From CmP2 sp052084925 (GTDB lineage: Bacteria; Actinomycetota; Actinomycetes; Actinomycetales; Micrococcaceae), in assembly GCA_052084925.1 (NCBI GenBank), contig JBQDEV010000006.1:62001-126000 (forward strand): DNA of 64,000 nucleotides, read 5' to 3'. A model generated the notes under the pieces. It searched no databases. It was not told where the DNA came from and saw only the letters and a program-made list of their open reading frames with translations. The position numbers and the translations under genes are program-made. Positions 43,301 through 52,154 of this stretch are shown here, in pieces (positions within the stretch are counted from its first letter, which is position 1; the number at the start of each line of letters is the position of its first letter).

Positions 43301-45460
43301 GTGAAAGCATTCTCAGGAGTCATCGCGATACTGCTCGGCCTCGGCGCGATCTTCGCCGCTGTGGGCCTGCAGACCGTCTGGGCTCCGCCGGAGCAGGTGA
43401 CCGCGGGCGTGGTCGCCGAGGGCGACGGCGCTCCGGACGGCGCTCCGCTGACGGTCATCACCGGCGGAATCACCGAGGTCGACGACGAGAACATCGAGTA
43501 CAGCCTGACGGGCGAGGGCGAATACACCCTGATGCTCGGTCAGACGCGCGACATTGAAGCCTGGGTGGGCGATGCCGCCCACAACACCATCACCGGGGTG
43601 AACACCGAGGTGGATCGCGGCGAGGACCCGGTGGTGACCGTGGAGCATACCGAAGGCGAGAGCACCGTGCCTAACCCGGTGAGCTCGGACCTCTGGGTGG
43701 ATATTCAGGAGGCTGAGGGAACCACCACGCAACGCTGGTCGACGCCGGCCGAGGGTGAGTGGGCGCTGCTGGTCGTGGCGGACGGCACGGAACCGGCACC
43801 GGTGGATTTCTCGGTGACCTGGGTGAACCAGGAGGGCAACTCTCCCTGGATCGTGCCGCTGTACGTGATTGGCTCCGTGCTGTTGCTGGTCGGGGTGCTG
43901 CTGCTGATCTGGCTCGCCGTCACCTTCCAGCGCAAGCGCAAGCGTCCCTCAGGCCGTCGTGTGGCCGGTCGTGAAACGGACACCGCTGCGGCCCCCATCG
44001 CCGCTGCCCCGGTTGCGGCGGCATCGGAAAGCACCGATCACGACGATACAGCCGCCGGTGATGCCGATCAGGTGTCGGACGCCTCCGAGCGCTCTGACGT
44101 AGCCGTCGCGGTCGACGACGCCGAATGGCCCCTGGAGCCGGAGACCCCGGTGGAGACCGATGAAGCTGATGAAGCTGATGAAGCCGACGAGATCGATGCG
44201 CAGGCCCGCGACGAGCACGAGGGCGAAGACGAAGGCCACGACGACAGCGAACACAGTGACGACGACAGCGATGCCGAGACCCCCCGGCACAACGAGGGCG
44301 ACGACATGAGCGGGGAAGACGTCGTTGACGGCGCAGACACCGATGCGTCCGACCGAGGCGACGATCCGCGTCCCGAGTCGCCGTTCTTGAAGCGCGTGGT
44401 CGCCGGTCTGGGCACCGTCGGTCTCTCCGCCGGACTGCTGTGGGGCGGAGTGGGGCCGGCCACGGCCGACACCACCGAGGAGGCCTCAGAGCCGGCCGAG
44501 AGCGCAGACAGCGACGTCAGCGAGGCTCCGGATGCCGGCTCCGACGCCGAAGAGGCCGGGTCCGAAGAGTACCCGATCGTCGTCGATCAGCAGCTGGAGC
44601 AGATCCTCGCCCGCGTTGGGGCAACGGTGGCCCGCGGCGACGAGGAACAGGACGCGGACGTGCTGGGCTCACGCATGACCTCCCAGGCGCTGCAGGCGCG
44701 CAAGGACAACTACCGCAACCGGGCCATCGATGACGAAACCCGCGCGGCAGCCGCTCTCCCGGCCGGGCCGGTGCTGGCCGCCTGGTCCGACGCCACCGCA
44801 GAGTTCCCCCGCAACCTGGTCGTCGTGACCGGCGGCGAGGACGATCAGACGCCGCAGCTGATGGTGCTGCGCCAGGAGGACGCCCGCAGCCAGTACAAGG
44901 TGGCCTACACCTCCTCGATGATCCCAGGCACCGAGTTCCCGGTCTCTTCCGTCATGGACGCCGGTGCCGAACAGATCAATGTCGGTGATGATGCCGGACT
45001 GGCGATGAGCCCCCAGGCCGCCCTGCAGGGACTGGGCGACTACCTCTCCGACCCGGAGGACGAGTTCGGTGAGCGGGTCGAGGAGAATGTGACCATCGAC
45101 GCCCTGCACACGTTCCAGACCGAACGCCAGGAGTCGCTGGAGGAAGCCTCCGCCGAGTACAGCCGCAGTGCGGTCGAGAACGGCTACACCGCAGTGCGAC
45201 TGCCCGATGGCTCCGCGCTGGTCATCGGCTCGCTCAACGCCGAGACGCGCATGTCTCCGAACGAGGAAGGTGCCGGTATTGAAGTCAGCGAGCTCTCTGC
45301 GGAACTGGCCGGCGAGGACTCTCGCAACCACGAGGGGGACGTCGTGGAGACCTACCGCGAGTCGGTGGCCCTGCTAGTCCCCGCCGACGAGGACGACGCG
45401 GCGCAGGTTCGGCTGGTGGCGATGAGCGACGATATCGCCTCCGTGGAGTACATAGACTAA
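43301..45460 (+). CDS. Large envelope protein with acidic linker (DUF8094-like C-terminus)
   Basis: The 719-residue protein has an N-terminal membrane segment (about 4-24), an extracytoplasmic beta-rich domain (about 35-180), a second membrane helix (about 184-208) followed by a basic stretch, a very acidic cytoplasmic linker (about 235-350, repeated D-E-A), a third helix (about 367-388) and a C-terminal extracytoplasmic domain with SQALQARKDNYRNRAID and PRNLVVVTGG. Related genes in Micrococcales have been labelled glycosyl transferase by position, but no catalytic motif is visible. Function unknown; an envelope role is inferred. Confidence 0.75.
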   Translation: MKAFSGVIAILLGLGAIFAAVGLQTVWAPPEQVTAGVVAEGDGAPDGAPLTVITGGITEVDDENIEYSLTGEGEYTLMLGQTRDIEAWVGDAAHNTITGVNTEVDRGEDPVVTVEHTEGESTVPNPVSSDLWVDIQEAEGTTTQRWSTPAEGEWALLVVADGTEPAPVDFSVTWVNQEGNSPWIVPLYVIGSVLLLVGVLLLIWLAVTFQRKRKRPSGRRVAGRETDTAAAPIAAAPVAAASESTDHDDTAAGDADQVSDASERSDVAVAVDDAEWPLEPETPVETDEADEADEADEIDAQARDEHEGEDEGHDDSEHSDDDSDAETPRHNEGDDMSGEDVVDGADTDASDRGDDPRPESPFLKRVVAGLGTVGLSAGLLWGGVGPATADTTEEASEPAESADSDVSEAPDAGSDAEEAGSEEYPIVVDQQLEQILARVGATVARGDEEQDADVLGSRMTSQALQARKDNYRNRAIDDETRAAAALPAGPVLAAWSDATAEFPRNLVVVTGGEDDQTPQLMVLRQEDARSQYKVAYTSSMIPGTEFPVSSVMDAGAEQINVGDDAGLAMSPQAALQGLGDYLSDPEDEFGERVEENVTIDALHTFQTERQESLEEASAEYSRSAVENGYTAVRLPDGSALVIGSLNAETRMSPNEEGAGIEVSELSAELAGEDSRNHEGDVVETYRESVALLVPADEDDAAQVRLVAMSDDIASVEYID
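44159..44185 (+). repeat. 9-bp tandem repeat encoding D-E-A
   Basis: Three copies of GATGAAGCY encode D-E-A-D-E-A-D-E-A in the acidic linker of the envelope protein. Confidence 0.85.
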
Positions 45461-45529
45461 GAGCGACAAGGCCCGTCCCGGATCGACCCCGGAATACGAG
45501 TCCCGGCCGTGTGCCGGGAAGGAGTGATG

Positions 45530-46471
45530 ATGACCCAGCAGCCAGATCGCCCCCAGTCGAGCGCCGCCACGCCACAGCAGCGTGGTGCCGTGGACCTCTC
45601 CGCCCTCTCGGGTGGCACCGCGGACGCAGCGCCTGCAGCCCGCAGCGGATCGACCTGGGTGGCCCGGATCGCTAGCGAGGCCGAGCTGCAGCAGGTGCTG
45701 CAGCTGGGTGCGCAGGTCCCGGTCCTGATCCACTTGGCGGCACCGTCGAATCCCGCGTCGGCTCAGATCGATCAGGCGCTCGTGCCGGCTGTGGATGAGC
45801 GTCAGGGACGTCTGGTGCTTGCCCAGGCGGATACCGAGGCCAATCCCTCGCTGCTGCAGATCTTCGGCGTGCCGGCTGGCCCGGTGGTCGTCGCCGTCGT
45901 CGGTGGCCAGGCGATTCCGCTGCTGAACCAGCCCGCCCCGGCCGAGCAGATCTCCGCCGTGCTCGACGAGGTCCAGAAGATCGCCGTGCAGAACGGGCTG
46001 TCCGGTACCGTGGCGCCCTTCGCCACCTCACCGGCCGAGGAGCAGCCAGAACCGGAGCTTCCGCCGCTACACGCCCGGGCCGAGGCCGCCCTGGGAGAGC
46101 TCGACTACGACGGCGCGCTGGCCGCTTACGAACAGGCACTGAATGAGAATCCCGGTGACGACGCCGCCAAGAACGGCATTTCACGGGTGAAGCTGATCCA
46201 GCGGACCCAGGTCATGGACCCGCAGGCGGTGCGCGCCAACGCCGCCGAGCATCCCGAAGACGTTCAAGCCCAGATCGACGTCGCTGACCTGGACCTGCTC
46301 GGCGGTCATGTCGAGGATGCCTTCGCCCGCCTCGTCCGCTTCATCGCCACCCACCGGGATGAGGCACGCGAACCCGCCCGAGCGCATCTGGTCGATCTGT
46401 ACGCGGTCGTCGGGGAAACCGATCCCCGCGTGGCCGAATCGCGCCGTAAGCTGGCGATGGCCCTGTTCTAA
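45530..46471 (+). CDS. Thioredoxin-fold/TPR co-chaperone-like protein (CnoX-like)
   Basis: The 313-residue protein has a thioredoxin-like domain (about 45-165) and a C-terminal TPR region (about 185-305). The usual C-x2-C active site is missing: the aligned place reads A-P-S-N-P-A, so no redox activity is expected. It corresponds to the actinobacterial thioredoxin-TPR protein near the ATP synthase genes; its Escherichia coli relative CnoX works as a chaperone holdase. AAGGAG precedes ATG 45530 by 5 nt; an ATG at 45527 is closer to the site and less likely. Confidence 0.82.
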   Translation: MTQQPDRPQSSAATPQQRGAVDLSALSGGTADAAPAARSGSTWVARIASEAELQQVLQLGAQVPVLIHLAAPSNPASAQIDQALVPAVDERQGRLVLAQADTEANPSLLQIFGVPAGPVVVAVVGGQAIPLLNQPAPAEQISAVLDEVQKIAVQNGLSGTVAPFATSPAEEQPEPELPPLHARAEAALGELDYDGALAAYEQALNENPGDDAAKNGISRVKLIQRTQVMDPQAVRANAAEHPEDVQAQIDVADLDLLGGHVEDAFARLVRFIATHRDEAREPARAHLVDLYAVVGETDPRVAESRRKLAMALF

Positions 46472-46480
46472 GAGCTGTTC

Positions 46481-46486
46481 TATGCT
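46481..46486 (+). promoter_or_regulatory. -10 hexamer TATGCT upstream of the ABC exporter
   Basis: TATGCT is 6 nt before a GTG (46493) that opens a 65-codon frame overlapping the ATPase start out of frame. It is at least the likely promoter of the exporter, with a leader of about 60 nt. Confidence 0.45.
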
Positions 46487-46553
46487 GGGGCAGTGCACCG
46501 GCCTGCCCGCATCGTCAGAACCGGGTCGTTCCTCGACCCGTGGAAAGGACACC

Positions 46554-47372
46554 ATGACCGTGCCCGACCCGTCCGAACAGTCATCCGCCCCCACCCCGCC
46601 TCCGGTCACCCAGACCGACTCGGAGCACGCCTTCGTGGTCCGGCAGCTGGGCAAGCAGTTCGGCCCCAAAGTTGCGGTCAACGGGGTTGATCTCGACATC
46701 CCCTCCGGCTCCTTTTACGGGCTGGTCGGCCCCAATGGGGCGGGCAAGACGACGGCGATGTCGATGATGACGGGGCTGCTGCGCCCCGATCACGGGCGAG
46801 TGTGGGTGCATGGCATCGACGTCTGGCAGCATCCCAGTGAGGCCAAGCGCATCATGGGCGTGCTCGCCGACGGCGTGCGGCTCTTCGACCGGCTCAGCGG
46901 CGAACAGCTGGTCACCTATGCCGGGCTGTTGCGCGGCATGGACCGCGACATGGTGGCCGAGCGCACCCAGGATCTGCTGCGTGTGATGGATCTGAACGAC
47001 GACGCCGGCAAACCGGTGGTCGACTACTCGGCCGGCATGACCAAGAAGATCGCCCTGGCCGCCGCTATGATTCACGCTCCGAACGTGCTGGTGCTCGACG
47101 AGCCCTTCGAAGCGGTCGACCCAGTCTCCGCGTCGAACATTCGCCAGATCCTGCAGCAGTACGTCGATTCGGGCGGCACCGTGATCGTGTCCTCCCACGT
47201 GATGGACCTGGTACAGCGCATGTGCGACCACGTCGCCATCATTGCCCAGGGCAACGTGCTGGCCGCCGGTACCGTCGACGAGGTGCGCGGCGAGCGCTCC
47301 CTGGACGAGACCTTCGTCGATCTCGTGGGCGGAGAGGGCCCTGGAGAGGGGCTGTCATGGTTGCGCACCTGA
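46554..47372 (+). CDS. ABC transporter ATP-binding protein (exporter type)
   Basis: The 272-residue ATPase has Walker A GPNGAGKT (59-66), a Q-loop, the degenerate signature YSAGMTKK in place of LSGGQ, and Walker B NVLVLDEPFEAVD; the C-terminal His is in SSHVMDLV. The signature form occurs in ABC-2-type exporters. GGAAAGGA precedes ATG 46554. It overlaps the permease gene by 16 nt, so they form one transporter. The substrate is unknown. Confidence 0.9.
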   Translation: MTVPDPSEQSSAPTPPPVTQTDSEHAFVVRQLGKQFGPKVAVNGVDLDIPSGSFYGLVGPNGAGKTTAMSMMTGLLRPDHGRVWVHGIDVWQHPSEAKRIMGVLADGVRLFDRLSGEQLVTYAGLLRGMDRDMVAERTQDLLRVMDLNDDAGKPVVDYSAGMTKKIALAAAMIHAPNVLVLDEPFEAVDPVSASNIRQILQQYVDSGGTVIVSSHVMDLVQRMCDHVAIIAQGNVLAAGTVDEVRGERSLDETFVDLVGGEGPGEGLSWLRT

Positions 47373-48937
47373 TCTCCCTGCGCTTCCGGCTGATGATCGC
47401 CGGATGGAAGCGCTCCACCTTCGTGCTGGTGATGACCTTGCTCGGCGTGCTCTATGCGCTGGGTGTGTTGTTTGCGCTGTTCGCCGGGATGGTCGCGCTC
47501 GGCTGGTCCGAGACGGAACTGCGCGGCACCGTGGTCGTGCTGCTCGGCGCGGCCATTGTGCTCGCCTGGCTGATCGTGCCGCTGTTCGCCTCCGGGATGG
47601 ATCAGTCGATGGAGCCGCGGAACTTCGCCACCTTCGGACTGCCTACGCCCACCCTGATCGCCGGGTTGGGAGTCGGGGCACTGGTCACGACGACCGGGGC
47701 CCTGACGCTGCTGGCCAGCCTCACCACCGTGCTTGTCTGGCGCGACAGCGCTCTGGTGATGCTGATCTCGGTGCTGGGCGCGCTACTGGCCACCGTATTC
47801 TGCATCTGTCTCGGCCACGGAGTGACCGGGATACTCAGCGCCATCACCGGGCGCCGCCGCGTCCGCGAAACGCTGTCGCTGATCGCTTTCATCCCGCTGA
47901 TGCTGGCCGGTGTCATCTTCGGCACCGCGGTGGAGAGCATCCCGGATCTGGTGGATCAGCTTCCTGGGGTCGCTGCCGCGCTGCTGTGGACGCCGCTGGG
48001 CAGCTTCACCGGAGCCGCCTGGTCGGCCAGCAACGGCGCGCTGGGGACGGCCGTCGCGCAGCTGGGACTGAGCCTGGTCTGGGTGCTGGCCGCCGTAGGG
48101 CTGTGGATGGTCGCGGTGCGCCGTAGCATCGACCGGGCACCGAACGCCGGGTCGAGCAGCCGCAGCACCCGTGGCACCGGCTTGCTCGGACGCTTCCCGG
48201 CGACCCCGGCGGGCGCGATCGCCGCCCGTTCGATCATCTACTGGATCAAGGACCCGCGCTACTCGGCCAGCCTGATCACGGTGCCGCTGATGGTCGTGGT
48301 GCTGCTGTTCCTGGGCGGACAGTCTGGCAGCCCCGTCGTGGCGCTGATGCTCGGCCCGTTGGTGGGACTGCTGCTGGGATTCTCGATCCAGGCCGACCTC
48401 TCCTACGACGGTGCGGCGCTGTCGATGCACGTCACCACCGGGGTATCCGGGGCGGATGACCGTCGCGGACGCGTTGCGGCCCTGCTGCTCTGGGCGTTCC
48501 CGGCGACGCTGAGTGCCACCCTCATCGGTGCCGCCGTCACCGGATCCTGGTCCCTGCTGCCCGGAGCGGTCGGTCTGGGTATCGCGCTGCTCTTCGGCGG
48601 TGCCGGCCTCTCCGCGCTGATCTCGGCGCGCTTCGTCTATCCGGTGCCAGCTCCCGGTGCGAGCCCGTTCGCCACACCGCAAGGGTCGATGATGCGCACC
48701 GCGGTTGTGCAAATGGTGTCACTGTTGGCGACCCTTGCGGTAACCCTGCCGGCCGTGGTGCTCACCGTGGTGGCCCTGGTCAACGGCGAGCTGATGTGGA
48801 ACCTGCTTGCCCTGGCGGTGGGCTTGCTCAACGGTCTAGTGGTGCTGTGGATCGGCGTGCGGATGGGCGCTGGCTGGTACGACCGCACCAGCGACAAGAC
48901 CTACCAGCAGGTGCTGCGCTACGTCTCCAGCCAGTAG
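47357..48937 (+). CDS. ABC-2-type transporter permease
   Basis: The 526-residue protein has about twelve predicted membrane helices, i.e. a fused pair of ABC-2-like halves, with a cytoplasmic basic loop near residues 255-280. The ATG at 47357 lies within the ATPase gene and has GGAGAGGGG upstream. Together with the ATPase it should export a peptide, lipid or drug-like compound (inference from family). Confidence 0.85.
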   Translation: MVAHLISLRFRLMIAGWKRSTFVLVMTLLGVLYALGVLFALFAGMVALGWSETELRGTVVVLLGAAIVLAWLIVPLFASGMDQSMEPRNFATFGLPTPTLIAGLGVGALVTTTGALTLLASLTTVLVWRDSALVMLISVLGALLATVFCICLGHGVTGILSAITGRRRVRETLSLIAFIPLMLAGVIFGTAVESIPDLVDQLPGVAAALLWTPLGSFTGAAWSASNGALGTAVAQLGLSLVWVLAAVGLWMVAVRRSIDRAPNAGSSSRSTRGTGLLGRFPATPAGAIAARSIIYWIKDPRYSASLITVPLMVVVLLFLGGQSGSPVVALMLGPLVGLLLGFSIQADLSYDGAALSMHVTTGVSGADDRRGRVAALLLWAFPATLSATLIGAAVTGSWSLLPGAVGLGIALLFGGAGLSALISARFVYPVPAPGASPFATPQGSMMRTAVVQMVSLLATLAVTLPAVVLTVVALVNGELMWNLLALAVGLLNGLVVLWIGVRMGAGWYDRTSDKTYQQVLRYVSSQ

Positions 48938-49007
48938 GGCTTATCCGTCGTGCTCCTCGTCTCGATTCGGCGGGGCATCAGACATCGTCAGCTCTTGAAG
49001 GAGTAGA

Positions 49008-49367
49008 ATGACCACCATGACTTCTTCCGTTCACGCATCCCAGCAGGATCCCTACGGTCAGCCCGGCTCCCCGAGCGGAGCCGGATCCAGCGTCCTGGAA
49101 CGCGAAGAACAGCTCCAGGAGATGGAGCCCGGAGACCACGAGCGCTTCGCGCATTATGTGCGCAAGGAGAAGATCATGGAATCTGCCATGACGGGCGATC
49201 CCGTGATCGCGCTGTGCGGCAAGGTCTGGACTCCGGGTCGGGATCCGCAGCGCTTCCCGGTCTGCCCCGAATGCAAGGAAATCTACGAGGGCATCGGCTC
49301 CGGAGATGAGGGCTCCTCGGGATCCGGCGGCAAGGGACGCGGCTGGTTCGGCCGGGGCAAGTCCTAG
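49008..49367 (+). CDS. DUF3039 family protein
   Basis: The 119-residue protein has a disordered N-terminus, a conserved core (about 28-98) with the motif HERFAHYVRKEKIMESAMTG and potential zinc ligands H44/H49, C70, C86 and C89 (CPEC), and a Gly/Ser-rich tail. AAGGAG precedes the ATG. It is followed by an SF2 helicase, a neighbour also seen in other actinobacteria. The function is unknown. Confidence 0.88.
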   Translation: MTTMTSSVHASQQDPYGQPGSPSGAGSSVLEREEQLQEMEPGDHERFAHYVRKEKIMESAMTGDPVIALCGKVWTPGRDPQRFPVCPECKEIYEGIGSGDEGSSGSGGKGRGWFGRGKS

Positions 49368-49464
49368 CTCCCGCCGTCCGAAGACCCTGACCGAAATCAC
49401 TGTCCCCGCTGGTGCGGGTTGGCTCGTTGCGCGTGCGCGACGATAGAGGAGGTGTCCTGCACCC

Positions 49465-51273
49465 GTGTCGGATGCACTGTTCCAGATCGGCGAGAACCTT
49501 CCCCCGGCGCTACCCGAACGGGCGGCCTGGGGTACAGCGACCAAGCTGCGCCAATGGCAGCAGGAGGCCCTGGAACGCTATTTCTCGGCTCCTCAGCGTG
49601 ACTTCCTCACGGTGGCGACCCCGGGTGCCGGTAAGACTACCTTCGCGCTGCGCGTGGCGAAGATGCTCAAAGAATCCGGTGTCATCTCGCGGATCACGGT
49701 GGTGGCACCCACCGACCACCTCAAGAAGCAGTGGGCCGACTCGGCGGCACGGGTGGGCCTGGCCATCGACCCCAACTTCAAGAACTCCGACGGCCGGCAC
49801 GGGGACGAATACCTCGGTGTGGCCCTGACCTACGCACAGGTGGCCAATAAGCCCATCCTGCACCGCAACCGCACCGAGGCCGCCAAGACCCTGGTCATCC
49901 TCGACGAGATCCACCACGGGGGGGATGCCCTGAGCTGGGGCGACGGAATCCGGGAGGCCTTCGAGCCGGCCACCCGTCGGCTTGCCCTGACCGGAACCCC
50001 CTTCCGCTCCGACACCTCCGCCATCCCGTTCGTGGACTATGCCGAGGACCGCGACGGCATCCGGCGCAGCCGAGCCGACTACACCTACGGCTATGGGCCG
50101 GCGTTGCGCGACCACGTGGTGCGCCCGGTGCTGTTCATGGCCTATTCGGGGCAGATGCGGTGGAAATCCTCCGCCGGGGAGGTCATGGAGGCCCAACTCG
50201 GCGAGGCTGCGACGAAGGCCATCACCGGTGCCGCCTGGCGCACCGCGCTGAACCCGGAGGGCGAATGGATCCCCTCGGTGCTACGTGCCGCAGACCGCCG
50301 TCTCACCGAAGTGCGGCGCAATGTCCCCGACGCCGGAGCCCTGGTGATCGCCACCGACCACGAGGACGCCCGTGCCTACGCCGCGCAGCTGGAGGCCATC
50401 ACCGGTGAGCCGGTGACCACCGTGCTCTCCGACGATGCCGGGGCCTCCGAAAAGATCGAAATGTTCGCGGAGGGCGACTCCCGGTGGATGGTCGCCGTGC
50501 GCATGGTCTCCGAAGGTGTGGACGTGCCAAGGCTGTGCGTCGGCGTCTACGCGACCTCCACGTCCACCCCGCTGTTCTTCGCACAGGCGATCGGCCGTTT
50601 CGTGCGCTCGCGCAAGCGCGGCGAGACCGCCAGCGTGTTTTTGCCCTCGGTGCCGCAGCTGATGCTGCTGGCCAACGAGATGGAGGCCGAGCGCAACCAC
50701 GCGCTCGACGCCCCCGTGGGTGCCGTCGACCCCGAGACGATGGAAGATCTCTCCGATGCGCCGGAGGAGGACGAGCTGGCCGCGGCCAACCGTGAGGATT
50801 CTGCCTCGGACAGCCTGCTGCGCGAGAAGTTTCAGGCGCTGGAGTCTTCCGCCTCCTTCGACAAGGTGCTCTACGACGGCTCCGAATTCGGCACCGGCGG
50901 CGCCGTCGGGTCCGAGGACGAGCTGGACTTCCTGGGGATCCCCGGTCTACTCGACGCCGACCAGGTGTCCACGCTGCTGCGACAGCGCCAGGCCGAGCAG
51001 CTCAAGCGACGTCCGCAGACCCCCCAGACCAGCGGCCAGGCTTCCGAGCAGGACGCCGCCCAGTCAGTGGTCTCGCACCGTCGGATGAAGGAGCTGCGCT
51101 CGGAGCTGTCGAAGTCGGTGGCCGCCTGGTCGGCGCGGACGGGCACACCACACGGGGTGATCCACAACCGCCTGCGGGAGGTCAGCGGCGGACCGTCGGT
51201 GGCGCAGGCCAGCCAGGACCAGTTGGAGAAGCGGCTGAGCACTTTGCAGGGCTGGTTCGTCGGGCGGAGCTGA
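49465..51273 (+). CDS. Superfamily 2 DEAD/DEAH-type helicase of unknown role
   Basis: The 602-residue protein has Walker A ATPGAGKTT (51-59), the motif II box DEIH (147-150), motif III LTGTPFRSD and motif VI QAIGRFVRSRKRG in the second RecA domain. The about 180-residue C-terminal tail is acidic, then helical. The box resembles the restriction-enzyme/UvrB-like SF2 group. It may act with DUF3039 encoded upstream. GTG at 49465; the ribosome-binding site is weak. It is convergent with pncA, separated by a strong terminator. Confidence 0.85.
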   Translation: MSDALFQIGENLPPALPERAAWGTATKLRQWQQEALERYFSAPQRDFLTVATPGAGKTTFALRVAKMLKESGVISRITVVAPTDHLKKQWADSAARVGLAIDPNFKNSDGRHGDEYLGVALTYAQVANKPILHRNRTEAAKTLVILDEIHHGGDALSWGDGIREAFEPATRRLALTGTPFRSDTSAIPFVDYAEDRDGIRRSRADYTYGYGPALRDHVVRPVLFMAYSGQMRWKSSAGEVMEAQLGEAATKAITGAAWRTALNPEGEWIPSVLRAADRRLTEVRRNVPDAGALVIATDHEDARAYAAQLEAITGEPVTTVLSDDAGASEKIEMFAEGDSRWMVAVRMVSEGVDVPRLCVGVYATSTSTPLFFAQAIGRFVRSRKRGETASVFLPSVPQLMLLANEMEAERNHALDAPVGAVDPETMEDLSDAPEEDELAAANREDSASDSLLREKFQALESSASFDKVLYDGSEFGTGGAVGSEDELDFLGIPGLLDADQVSTLLRQRQAEQLKRRPQTPQTSGQASEQDAAQSVVSHRRMKELRSELSKSVAAWSARTGTPHGVIHNRLREVSGGPSVAQASQDQLEKRLSTLQGWFVGRS

Positions 51274-51345
51274 TCACCGAGCACGTCGGGCGCGGCCGGG
51301 GCAACAGCGTGGCCCGGCACGACGGCCAATACGGTCAATACAGAG

Positions 51346-51380
51346 AACGGGACCCGAGGTCGCTGACCTCGGGTCCCGTT
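51346..51380. terminator. Bidirectional terminator, 16-bp perfect hairpin
   Basis: Arms 51346-51361 and 51365-51380 are exact 16-bp reverse complements with a GCT loop; T-rich sequence follows on both strands (GTTGCTTGCTCTGT and, on the minus strand, GTTCTCTGTATTG). It lies between the convergent helicase and pncA genes. Confidence 0.88.
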
Positions 51381-51400
51381 GCTTGCTCTGTGGAGTCCGC

Positions 51401-52075
51401 TCAGGCGACGGCGCTCACCCAGTGGCACAACTGGGCACCGGCGTCTTCCATCTCCTCCAGGGCGGCGTCTGAGTTCTCTTCGCTCACGCCCACGGTGAGG
51501 TTGGTCATCACCTTGGTCTGGTACCCGGCGTCCACCGCGTCGAGCACAGTGGCCTGGACGCAGTGGTCGGTGGCGATACCCACGACGGTGATGGAATCGA
51601 TGTCGCGCTCGGAGAGCCATTCGTCCAGCGTCAGGGCGTCGTCCTCGATCGCCGCGGCGCCGGCGGCAGTGGCGCCGTAGGGACCCGCCGAGCCTTCCGG
51701 GGCATTGGGATGAATGGTGTCCGGGTCACCCAGCTGCCCATCGAAGGCGGAATAAGAGGCGTCGTAGCGACCCTTGAGGAACTGGGCATCGAGGTACTCC
51801 TCGTCCAGATGGGGGTGCAACTCGGCGCCGCGAGTCCCAGCCAGGCAGTGCACCGGCCACGTCTCTTCGAAATCGGGTTCGGAGTCGGAAGCCGCAGCGA
51901 AGTGCGGGCCGGGATCGACATGCCAGTCGCGGGTCGCGACCACAGCGGCATACTCTCCGGAGTGTTCCTCGAGGAACTCGGAGATACGGGCGGCAACGTT
52001 CGCGCCGCCGGGGACGGCCAGTGAGCCGCCTTCGCAGAAGTCGTTCTGGACGTCTACGATCACCAAAGCACGCAT
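51401..52075 (-). CDS. pncA: Nicotinamidase
   Basis: The 224-residue isochorismatase-fold hydrolase has the catalytic triad: Asp in VDVQNDF (D8), Lys in FLKGRYDAS, Cys in IATDHCVQAT, plus the metal motif RDWHVDPGPHF. It converts nicotinamide to nicotinate, feeding PncB. AAGGAC is upstream of the ATG at 52075; the longer opening to 52315 runs into pncB and is not used. It is 79 nt downstream of pncB on the same strand. Confidence 0.93.
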   Translation of the reverse strand: MRALVIVDVQNDFCEGGSLAVPGGANVAARISEFLEEHSGEYAAVVATRDWHVDPGPHFAAASDSEPDFEETWPVHCLAGTRGAELHPHLDEEYLDAQFLKGRYDASYSAFDGQLGDPDTIHPNAPEGSAGPYGATAAGAAAIEDDALTLDEWLSERDIDSITVVGIATDHCVQATVLDAVDAGYQTKVMTNLTVGVSEENSDAALEEMEDAGAQLCHWVSAVA

Positions 52076-52154
52076 GGCAGGGTGTCCTTCTTCATTGAGC
52101 GTCGTGGCGAATGATTCAGCTTGCTGCCCCCGGATTTCAGGGGCGCAGGCTAGC

